Shown: positions 1 to 6,623 of the stretch, piece after piece | Numbering within the stretch: position 1 is the stretch's first letter | Layout of the letters: each line of letters starts with the position of its first letter | DNA from: Bacillota bacterium | GTDB taxonomy: Bacteria; Bacillota; Clostridia; Peptostreptococcales; Acidaminobacteraceae | Assembly (NCBI GenBank): GCA_030529205.1 | Contig: JAUMXJ010000027.1 | Coordinates: forward strand, 1-9,711 | DNA length: 9,711 bases | Direction: 5' to 3' | The notes under the pieces: model-generated | What the model was told of the DNA's origin: nothing | Seen by the model: only the letters and a program-made list of their open reading frames with translations | The model's database searches: none | Program-made: the position numbers and the translations under genes

Positions 1-1883
1 CCCGCAAGCGAGCGTAGCAGGACCGCACAGTCCCGATAGGAAGCCTCTCCGCTTTCCACCAATTGTTTGATTTCCCGCGCAACAATATCCGCTTCCAGCT
101 CGATATTGCGGATATCGCTCCTCTCAGGGCCGCTCTCATGACCATCCGCATCATCTCCGAGGGAATCGTCCGGAGAATGCGACTCCCTCTTCAGAGCAAG
201 CGCCTCCTTTCCTTCGTACCGGAGAACCCTGACGGGATTTCGCACAGCGGAATTTTCTTCCGCGTTCGCGTTCGTAGCAGTCGCATCCCCGTTCGGAGCA
301 GTCGTCTCAATTGTTCGGAAACTGATCAATTCCGCTCCTTTGTACAGCGAAGCCATCTCGTGCCGAAAAATCAGATTGACAAAATCCAGAATCGGCTGAA
401 CCGTTCTGAAATTCGTATTGAGAGGAATCACCACGCGTCTCGCTTCGGCAAGTTCCCGCTCGCTCGGCAGCTCCGACGCATAGGCATCATACAGGACGGC
501 GTCATGTTCGACGTAGTGCTGAAAAATCTTCGGTTCCGCACTGCGAAACGCATAGATGCACTGTTTCACGTCCCCGACACGATAGAGCGTACCGCCGACC
601 GCATGGTGCACAATGCGATCCTGGATTTCACTCGAATCCTGATTTTCGTCGACGAAGACGGCTTCAAAACGACTTCGCACGGAATCCCGCACCGCTTCCT
701 TTTCCAACAGTTCAAAGGCTTTGTGCTCCTGGTCTCCGAAGTCGATTACATTTCTCTCCGCCTTGCTTTCGACAAAGCTCTTGCGCACGAGCAGCACAAA
801 ATGCGCCAGGTCCTCGAAATAGCGCTCGAACAGCTCCCGATGCGGGATGACTCCGCCCTGTGCAAAGGATTTCCGCTCCTGAAGATCCGCAATCGCCTTT
901 TTCACCGAATCGTGAACACGATCGGCTATGATTTTATAGTCTTCCTGCGCATCGACGGGTATCCCGAAAATCTCCTGTCCGAGGTACACTTCCTCGGGCA
1001 CGGATTTCAGAGGCGTTCTCCGATACGGTGCATCTCCTCCTTTTTTGACGGCATCAAATCGGTCTCGTATTTTCTCCAAGGTCTCGGAGGCGACGCGGCG
1101 CGGAGACTTGATCTCCTTCCATTTTCCGTTTTTGTCCGGAATCACGAGCAGATCGCCCTGCGTTCGAATCCCGGAATTTCCGGCAATCGGGGAGTCTTCT
1201 ACAAATCTCTCGAAAACGGCGATTTCACGCTCCGCCTGCTTTTCCAAATCGGGGATAAGCTCCTCGTTTATTTGAATCAGAATCTCCAGCTTGTCCGCAC
1301 GATAGGCGTTGAAATCCCGGAGTGCGACTTCGAAATCCACGGCATTTTCCGCCAATTCCAGAAGTTTCAGAGTCAGCTCTTTGAATTGTCTCGGTTTGCC
1401 CGCACGGTCAATCTGCGCATACCATTCATAGGCGAGCGGACAGAGATAGGCCGCCTTCTGAAAAACCCGGTCAAATGCCTCATCGAGAAGCAATTTGCGC
1501 TCGGACTCGGAAAGAACCCGAAAATCCGGGCTGAGTTCGATGAAGTGATGATACTCTCTGATGATATCGACACAGAAGGAGTGGAATGTCTGAATGTGTG
1601 CACGATCCACAAGCTGCGTCTCGGAGAGAAGACGCAGTTTTTCGTCCGGATTCTTTTCCGCATATGCGGCATCTCGGAGCTTTGCCTCTATCCTGCCCTT
1701 CATCTCCGCCGCCGCTGCATTGGTAAAGGTCAGCACCAGAATATTTCGGATGCTCATCCCCTCCGTCACTTTTCGCACCACGCGATTGGTCATGGATTCG
1801 GTCTTCCCCGTCCCCGCTCCCGCAGCCACGATGATGTCGGCATGTTCAAAATTTACCGCCAATCCCTGATTTGCATCTTTCAC
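1..1883 (-). CDS. addA: ATP-dependent helicase/nuclease subunit A (AddA), C-terminal part outside window
   Basis: This is the SF1A (UvrD/RecB-type) motor subunit of AddAB, which unwinds and resects DNA ends for recombination. About 627 N-terminal residues of a usual ~1200 are visible. Motifs seen in order: Q-motif glutamine at residue 6; Walker A GAGTGKT at 22-28; motif Ia TFTNAAAAEMKGR at 52-64 (typical of AddA); FHSFC at 100-104; motif II DENQD at 412-416; motif III GDVKQCIYAFR at 437-447; motif IV NTNFRT at 489-494. The later helicase motifs and the C-terminal nuclease domain lie beyond the left edge. The start is GTG at 1883. The in-frame TAG of addB sits three codons upstream, an AGGGGTG ribosome site precedes it, and Walker A begins only 21 residues in, so little room exists for another start. 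Motif II has Asn where AddA proteins usually have Tyr or Phe. A low-complexity, acidic/Ala-Asn stretch (about 520-590) follows motif IV. Family identity is secure. Confidence 0.95.
   Translation of the reverse strand, partial: MKDANQGLAVNFEHADIIVAAGAGTGKTESMTNRVVRKVTEGMSIRNILVLTFTNAAAAEMKGRIEAKLRDAAYAEKNPDEKLRLLSETQLVDRAHIQTFHSFCVDIIREYHHFIELSPDFRVLSESERKLLLDEAFDRVFQKAAYLCPLAYEWYAQIDRAGKPRQFKELTLKLLELAENAVDFEVALRDFNAYRADKLEILIQINEELIPDLEKQAEREIAVFERFVEDSPIAGNSGIRTQGDLLVIPDKNGKWKEIKSPRRVASETLEKIRDRFDAVKKGGDAPYRRTPLKSVPEEVYLGQEIFGIPVDAQEDYKIIADRVHDSVKKAIADLQERKSFAQGGVIPHRELFERYFEDLAHFVLLVRKSFVESKAERNVIDFGDQEHKAFELLEKEAVRDSVRSRFEAVFVDENQDSSEIQDRIVHHAVGGTLYRVGDVKQCIYAFRSAEPKIFQHYVEHDAVLYDAYASELPSERELAEARRVVIPLNTNFRTVQPILDFVNLIFRHEMASLYKGAELISFRTIETTAPNGDATATNANAEENSAVRNPVRVLRYEGKEALALKRESHSPDDSLGDDADGHESGPERSDIRNIELEADIVAREIKQLVESGEASYRDCAVLLRSLA
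263..304 (-). repeat. Two tandem 21-bp units inside addA linker
   Basis: Bases 263-283 and 284-304 are adjacent direct repeats matching at 17 of 21 positions, both carrying the core AGCAGTCG on the plus strand. The unit is seven codons, so the frame is kept, and the protein reads TAPNGDA then TATNANA (about residues 527-541). It lies in a low-complexity segment between helicase motif IV and the next conserved block. Slippage or duplication in a tolerant surface linker is the simple explanation. Confidence 0.7.
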
Positions 1884-1887
1884 ATCG

Positions 1888-1894
1888 CACCCCT
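1888..1894 (-). promoter_or_regulatory. Ribosome binding site of addA, overlapping addB stop codon
   Basis: The minus strand reads AGGGGTG, with four bases to the GTG at 1883. The site overlaps the last two bases of the addB TAG stop. This placement suggests that ribosomes ending on addB help start addA (translational coupling), and it supports the GTG start in place of later TTG codons. Confidence 0.6.
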
Positions 1895-4800
1895 ATCTGT
1901 TTTCCAATTCATAACGGCACATCGCCTTGTAATGACAATACCCACACACTTTTTCATCGCGCGTATCCGGCTGAAACTCTCCGGAGGCGACACATTTTGC
2001 TACCGTCCAGGTGATGAGTCGCGCCCAGAGAACCAGGAGGTCGAACTCCACCGTTCCTCCGGCGATGCCCTCCCCGATCTCGGCAAAGAATATCTCTCCC
2101 GCCCTTTTCAGAAGCTGCGGAAGGGTCTTCTCTCCGGCGGATTCCCTCACGCCCTCCGCCTCGCGAAACGCCTCGAACAGACTCCGTTTCATCAGTTCTC
2201 TCTGCTCCGCCGTATGTGTTCCCGCATTGCTGAAACCGTAATTCGAATACTTGTCCTCTCTGCGGCTTCTGATCACATGTCCCGCATACGCTTCCTCTCT
2301 GCAATGATGCGACTGAGATTCGTCCGAGAGATCGACAATGCCCTGCATCGGCATCTTCTGAAACAGCCCGACGACGATGTCGTTCTTCTTCAGACTGTTT
2401 TCCAGACTTTTTCTCTCCTTCGGATCGAACATGTCCACGAGATTCAAAATCTGCAGCCCTTCGCAACGCAGGTCCGCGACATTCATCCCGGAATCCTCGG
2501 ATTGCTGCAAAGAGAGAATATATGCATAAAGCCCCAGCTGGATATATTCGAGATTCAAGAATTTCTCGACTTCGCCTCCGTACCGGTCGCTCGTCTTGTA
2601 GTCCACAATGCGATACGCCCCCCGCAGGCAATCCATGCGGTCAAATGTACCCTCGAGATGCACCGGCATATCCTTTCCGTTTCCTCGATTCATAAATGCG
2701 GTAAAAAGCATCGGCATTTCCGCGGCATCGTCCTCTTCGAACAGCTCGGGGAACTCCGCCTCAAAATCCTCACGGAAATCTCCCGAAAAATAAGCGCTGC
2801 CCCGAATTTTTCCCTCGCTGCGGGAGACTTCGAACATGCCGGCGGCGATATGAAATTCCACCGCCTGTGCGTACAGGGTACAGGCGTCGATGAATCGCTT
2901 TTGGTACAGCGGATTTGAGCGGACATCCGCCGTCACATAATCGTCCCCGGAGATTTCCTGATAGATCCGCGCAATTCTATCCCGACAGATCGCCACGCCG
3001 TCCCGAATCGTTTGTGCCGCCTCGGAAAGGCTGAGGTTTTTCAAATCCGCATGATGTCTATTTACATAGAGCTCCAGGATTTTGTGAATCAGGTTGCCGG
3101 AATCCATCGGGGAAATCTCGTTCGGTCTCTCCTCTCTCGCCTTCACGACATATTGGATAAAGTACTTGAACGGACAGGAAAGATAGGTTTGAATCTTGCT
3201 CTGGCTGAAGTGATACGCCTCCGGCTCCCGCTCGGCGGAGAGGCGGTACTGTCGGCGGGCGAGATGCGCTTCTCCGTGTGCAACGGACTCGATCCGGCGC
3301 TTCGGAAACTTGGCGCGGCCGAATGCCTCACTGATATACGTCAACAGAACGGAACAGTTTCCGGAAGGGTAGGTCAATATCAATTTTTTCTCCGGGGCGA
3401 TCAGGAGCAGATGGGTTTGGTAAATCTCCTTTTCATAATCCGGCAGAGCGGTGATGCGTTCGACATCGCGAACCGAATCCTGTTCTTCGAGCGCCAGCAC
3501 CGATGTGCCGCCCGCGGTTGCGGGAAGTTCACCCCTCAAAGCTCCCATCACGAAGCAGTATTTCGCACGGGCAGGACGGATGCGCCCCGGCGAGGTGACG
3601 GTGATGTATTCCTTCTGATTCGGAACACGCGCCACCACGGCCTGAAAATCGATTAGAAGTCGTGCGATTGAAAAATCGATGTCTCCGGAGATGTCGGAGA
3701 GTTCGTTCAGCTCGCTCAATACCGCCATAAATGCGTTCCAAATGCGGACGCCGTACTCAATCTCCGCCGTGGCTTCTCTCGCCAGACTGCGGAGTGCGAG
3801 ACTGTGTTTTTCGCATTGCTCCGCGACGGAAAGGGTCCTCCCTCCGTATGTGACCTGCGCCGTGAGGACGCGATAGAGCTCCTTGACGAATGCACCGACG
3901 GAGAAGGTGCTCTCGGGAATCTGAAATCTCAGTGTGTGCAGGATTTGTTCGAGCTCGTCGTCTTTCGGCATGCGGTTTTCGTCCGCCGCAATCCGGAGTT
4001 TCAGCGCTCTGTTTGCAGGCACGGGAAAGACTCCCGACGCGAGCATCGCGGACAAGTTTTTGTGATTCGGCGAGAGCCGGTAATCCATCCACGCCTCGAT
4101 AAAACGTGCGAGAGGCGATGCGTGAAATACGCGGTCGCTGTCGAGAAAGAACGGAATCCGTGCGCGCGAGAGCACATGCTCCAGCGTGCTTTCATAGGCG
4201 TCCCGATTCGGGGTGACAATGGTAATCTCGGATGCCTTGACGCCTTGCTTGAGAAGCTCCCGTATGCGATCCGCCGCGAACTGCGCTTCATCGTACCTTG
4301 TCTCGAGCTCATAGACTTCGAGCGGGGAGTCCTCGGAAAACCCGAACACACCTTGTTCGGAATGGAGACCGCAGCCGAGAAGAGTCTTCATTTCCTCAAG
4401 ATTCTGAGAAAAAACGGACTCCGAGAAGCGTTCATAAAAAGTGGGTTTCGACTGTCTCCGTTCGGTCACCGTAACGCCGGACGGAATTTTTTGCAGCAAT
4501 CGGCGGGTGTACGCATAGGTCGGCGCCTCGGTGTACAGAAGGGACATGCGGACGCTCTTGGCGTGCTCGAGCAGCGTGAGGTAGAGCGCATGCTCGTTGT
4601 CGGTGAAGAAGTCGTAGTGCATGATGAAAAATGCGGACTCTTTGACGAAGATGCTCTCCGCAGCGGATTTTGCCGCCAGGCCGATCAGCTTTTCGTCTCC
4701 GATGTACTTGTTGGAAATCCGGGTGTATGCGTCGTAGAGAAGGTTGATGTCGTGAATCTTGTCGGAGAGCTCCCTGCTCGGAAGCACATCGTCCTTGAGT

Positions 4801-5174
4801 GCGAGCGGGGCGGTCATGTCCGCCAGAATCGAGCCGAGTTCGGAGATGAAACTCTGTTTGTGGATATGCCTGCCGAATATGCGCAGTTCTTCTTTTCGCT
4901 CGCTCAAAATTTTAATGAGGAAAAGCCTTCTGCCCGCATGGGAAATCGGCACGAGGTCTTCCGCAGAGAGAATTTTGCGCGCCACACCGGTCAAACTCAT
5001 GACTTTGACATGCAGGAGCGGTCTTCCTGTCGCGGCAAGCAGACTCTGCTCCGTTTCGAGTTTGAACTGATCGGGCACCACCACGACGATGCTCCCCGTC
5101 CTCGTCCGCGACAGCTCCGCGATTTCTTCCAAAAAAGAAGGTTCGGGTGAACCGTATACCAATGTATTTTTCAT
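1893..5174 (-). CDS. addB: ATP-dependent helicase/deoxyribonuclease subunit B (AddB)
   Basis: This is the partner subunit of AddA: an inactive helicase-like scaffold that in studied AddAB enzymes reads Chi, plus a RecB-family nuclease that cuts one strand. At 1093 residues it is of normal length. The N-terminus (MKNTLVYG...) aligns in position with the AddB P-loop but lacks the GxxGxGK(T/S) signature. VPDQF at about 34-38 matches the conserved VP(D/E)Q segment. The nuclease domain shows H697 (GNLIHKILELY), D845 (GTFDRMD), D858 and K860 (VDYKTSDR), and Q879/Y883 (QLGLY). Four cysteines for the AddB-type 4Fe-4S cluster are present: C667 (SCPFKYF), then C1077, C1080 and C1086 in a C-x2-C-x5-C pattern at the very end. 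It is the first gene of addB-addA; addA starts 9 bases after its stop. The ATG has no Shine-Dalgarno sequence and directly follows a candidate promoter. Family call is firm; the Walker A loss recalls streptococcal RexB. Confidence 0.96.
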   Translation of the reverse strand: MKNTLVYGSPEPSFLEEIAELSRTRTGSIVVVVPDQFKLETEQSLLAATGRPLLHVKVMSLTGVARKILSAEDLVPISHAGRRLFLIKILSERKEELRIFGRHIHKQSFISELGSILADMTAPLALKDDVLPSRELSDKIHDINLLYDAYTRISNKYIGDEKLIGLAAKSAAESIFVKESAFFIMHYDFFTDNEHALYLTLLEHAKSVRMSLLYTEAPTYAYTRRLLQKIPSGVTVTERRQSKPTFYERFSESVFSQNLEEMKTLLGCGLHSEQGVFGFSEDSPLEVYELETRYDEAQFAADRIRELLKQGVKASEITIVTPNRDAYESTLEHVLSRARIPFFLDSDRVFHASPLARFIEAWMDYRLSPNHKNLSAMLASGVFPVPANRALKLRIAADENRMPKDDELEQILHTLRFQIPESTFSVGAFVKELYRVLTAQVTYGGRTLSVAEQCEKHSLALRSLAREATAEIEYGVRIWNAFMAVLSELNELSDISGDIDFSIARLLIDFQAVVARVPNQKEYITVTSPGRIRPARAKYCFVMGALRGELPATAGGTSVLALEEQDSVRDVERITALPDYEKEIYQTHLLLIAPEKKLILTYPSGNCSVLLTYISEAFGRAKFPKRRIESVAHGEAHLARRQYRLSAEREPEAYHFSQSKIQTYLSCPFKYFIQYVVKAREERPNEISPMDSGNLIHKILELYVNRHHADLKNLSLSEAAQTIRDGVAICRDRIARIYQEISGDDYVTADVRSNPLYQKRFIDACTLYAQAVEFHIAAGMFEVSRSEGKIRGSAYFSGDFREDFEAEFPELFEEDDAAEMPMLFTAFMNRGNGKDMPVHLEGTFDRMDCLRGAYRIVDYKTSDRYGGEVEKFLNLEYIQLGLYAYILSLQQSEDSGMNVADLRCEGLQILNLVDMFDPKERKSLENSLKKNDIVVGLFQKMPMQGIVDLSDESQSHHCREEAYAGHVIRSRREDKYSNYGFSNAGTHTAEQRELMKRSLFEAFREAEGVRESAGEKTLPQLLKRAGEIFFAEIGEGIAGGTVEFDLLVLWARLITWTVAKCVASGEFQPDTRDEKVCGYCHYKAMCRYELENR

Positions 5175-5180
5175 TGTTTT

Positions 5181-5209
5181 ATCGTACCAAGTATTCTTTT
5201 TTTATTCAA
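5181..5209 (-). promoter_or_regulatory. Candidate sigma-A-type promoter of addB
   Basis: On the minus strand, TTGAAT (5204-5209) and TACGAT (5181-5186) are separated by exactly 17 bases that include a run of seven A. The predicted +1, seven bases past the -10 box, is position 5174, the A of the addB ATG, so the transcript would be leaderless. The -10 matches the consensus at 4 of 6 positions only. A second TTGAAT at 5216-5221 could pair with AAGAAT (5193-5198), also at 17 bases, giving a leader of about 12 bases, again without a ribosome site. Confidence 0.45.
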
Positions 5210-5222
5210 CTTTATATTCAAC
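5201..5222. repeat. Near-tandem direct repeat in divergent intergenic region
   Basis: TTTATTCAAC (5201-5210) is followed directly by TTTATATTCAAC (5211-5222); the two ATTCAAC copies lie 12 bases apart. Each copy supplies a TTGAAT -35-like box on the minus strand. The repeat may be two alternative promoters or tandem half-sites for a regulator; nothing in the window decides between these. Confidence 0.5.
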
Positions 5223-5230
5223 CGATTATT

Positions 5231-5248
5231 CGCGCGACCGGCTGCGCG
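5231..5248. repeat. GC-rich inverted repeat between divergent promoters
   Basis: CGCGC (5231-5235) and GCGCG (5244-5248) form a 5-bp inverted repeat around an 8-base spacer, in the middle of an otherwise AT-rich 123-bp spacer. It lies between the two -35 boxes (5209 and 5262), where an operator serving both directions would sit. The arms are short and could arise by chance in a 55% GC genome, so function is a guess. Confidence 0.3.
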
Positions 5249-5261
5249 TCCCATACACACA

Positions 5262-5290
5262 TTGATAGTTCGAGGCTTTTATGCTAAAAT
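5262..5290 (+). promoter_or_regulatory. Strong sigma-A-type promoter with extended -10, for the acylation operon
   Basis: TTGATA (5262-5267) and TAAAAT (5285-5290) each match the consensus at five of six positions and are 17 bases apart. A TG one base before the -10 box (5282-5283) gives an extended -10. The predicted +1 is 5297-5298, at the ATG of the downstream gene, so the mRNA would begin at or one base before its start codon. The seven bases between -10 and ATG (CACTCGT) contain no ribosome site. A TTG at 5262 opens a longer in-frame reading, but it would place the start codon inside the -35 box. Confidence 0.7.
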
Positions 5291-5297
5291 CACTCGT

Positions 5298-6623
5298 ATG
5301 AAAAAACAAAAAATGGCGGATTTGATATTTCTGTGTTTGCTGGTATGCATCGGCGTACTCACACTGCTCGGAACCCATTTTTTGAAAACCGGGGGCATTT
5401 CCAAGCGCGAAAACCGAACACTCAATCCGTTCCCCGCGCTCTCGGCGGATGCTCTGCTCAGCGGGACGTTCCAAGATGATTTCGAACATGCCCTGATGGA
5501 CCGGATTCTTCTGTCCGGGACGATGAAAAAGACATTCAATCTGTACAGGAGAAGTTCGCATTTTGTCGCGTATTCTCTTCTTCGGACATTTCATACGGAG
5601 CCGCGGGAAGACGGTGCGTCGGAGATCTCGGAGCAGCAAGGCGACCTCGCACCCGGGACTGTCCCGCCCCGGAAAAAGAACTACATTCCGCGGGGAGAAA
5701 ACCTCTTTGAAATAGAGGATTCCGGTCATCTTGTCCTCTTCGGCTATCAGCCGCACGAGGATGAAAGCATCCGCGTACATCTCGCGGATCTGGAACGAAA
5801 TGTGCGGGAAATGATGAGCACAAGCATTCTTCCCCGCTTTTATCTCTACTACATCGAAGGCGTGAACGACGTGGACTTTTTGAACCACAAAGTTCCGCAT
5901 ACCCTCTACCGCCAGATATCCGAGGCATTCCGAAACATCGGAAGCTCCGCTTCTCTCAAACTCGAGAGTGTGGAGGATTATCAGGCATACTATTATAAGA
6001 CGGATCATCATCTCAATCACGTCGGTCGGAGAAAGACTTATGTGGACGTCATCCGCCTTCTGCTCGGCGAGGACGAACCGCTGCTTCCGCATACACCCGT
6101 TGAAATCGGCGGCATTCGATTTGTGGGATCGCGCGGCCGCATGATCGACGACTTTTCCGAGGGCGATGTCTTTGTCGTCAATTCCTACCCCCTTCCCGAA
6201 CTCAATATCTTCCTCTCCGGAGTCGCCGAAGAGGATCAGGGGCGCTACGGAAGGGTTGAACAATATCTCGAGGGAAAAGCGGATGCGGACGTTGAAATCA
6301 ATCACTACGGCATCTGCTTCGGACAGGATACCGGCTTGATTCAGGTGCAAACCTTCCGTCCCGAAAAGCAAAATCTGCTCCTGATTGCGGATTCTTACTC
6401 GAATCCCCTCAATCTGCCGATCGCCTCGCATTTCAATCAAACCTATATCGTGGATTTGCGTCATTATCTCCGCGATACCGGAAGAGAGTTTTCGCTGTCC
6501 GGTTTTACGGCGGAGCACGAGATCGACAAAGTCCTCATCTTAGGCAGTGCGGGACTTCTGAGAACCGACAATTTCCGCATGGAGCCGCAAAAAAATGAAA
6601 CGAACGGGGAGGTGAATCCATGA
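5298..6623 (+). CDS. DHHW-family SGNH-like protein, polysaccharide O-acylation partner
   Basis: The 441-residue protein begins MKKQKMAD, followed by one hydrophobic segment (about 8-29), so it is probably anchored in the membrane with its body outside. The next segment, with SKRENRTLNPFPAL (from about residue 35), is typical of the DHHW/AlgX-AlgJ-like group. Candidate catalytic residues are D236-H237/H238 in YKTDHHLNH and S366 in IADSYSNPLNLP, followed by TYIVDLRHY, a block characteristic of DHHW proteins. The signature reads DHHLN instead of the usual DHHW. Such proteins pair with MBOAT acyltransferases and are thought to pass an acyl group to an exported glycan. It overlaps the MBOAT gene by 4 bases (ATGA). 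I chose ATG 5298 over an in-frame TTG at 5262 because the TTG lies in the promoter -35 box and the Lys-rich/hydrophobic start fits a membrane anchor. The substrate is unknown. Confidence 0.85.
   Translation: MKKQKMADLIFLCLLVCIGVLTLLGTHFLKTGGISKRENRTLNPFPALSADALLSGTFQDDFEHALMDRILLSGTMKKTFNLYRRSSHFVAYSLLRTFHTEPREDGASEISEQQGDLAPGTVPPRKKNYIPRGENLFEIEDSGHLVLFGYQPHEDESIRVHLADLERNVREMMSTSILPRFYLYYIEGVNDVDFLNHKVPHTLYRQISEAFRNIGSSASLKLESVEDYQAYYYKTDHHLNHVGRRKTYVDVIRLLLGEDEPLLPHTPVEIGGIRFVGSRGRMIDDFSEGDVFVVNSYPLPELNIFLSGVAEEDQGRYGRVEQYLEGKADADVEINHYGICFGQDTGLIQVQTFRPEKQNLLLIADSYSNPLNLPIASHFNQTYIVDLRHYLRDTGREFSLSGFTAEHEIDKVLILGSAGLLRTDNFRMEPQKNETNGEVNP
6607..6614 (+). promoter_or_regulatory. Strong ribosome binding site of the MBOAT gene
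   Basis: GGGAGGTG lies five bases before the ATG at 6620 and inside the end of the preceding gene. It shows that this genome does use classical Shine-Dalgarno sites for operon-internal genes, in contrast to the first genes of both operons here. It also fixes the ATG start and the ATGA overlap. Confidence 0.8.

Noticed and set aside
63..2918. 951-codon plus-strand open frame opposite addA/addB
   Set aside because: It is in exact codon register with the sense genes and open only because TTA, CTA and TCA are avoided. The product is Arg/His/Phe-rich with no recognisable domain, and it crosses the boundary of two real genes.
3804..5150. 448-codon plus-strand open frame opposite addB
   Set aside because: It has the same codon-register shadow explanation; there is no domain and no plausible ribosome site.
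5262..5297. TTG start giving 12 extra residues on the DHHW protein
   Set aside because: The TTG is part of the -35 box TTGATA and has no ribosome site; the ATG at 5298 gives a standard Lys-rich membrane anchor.
5226..6518. 430-codon minus-strand open frame opposite the DHHW gene
   Set aside because: It is a codon-register shadow that covers the promoter region and the conserved DHHW coding sequence; the product has no family resemblance.
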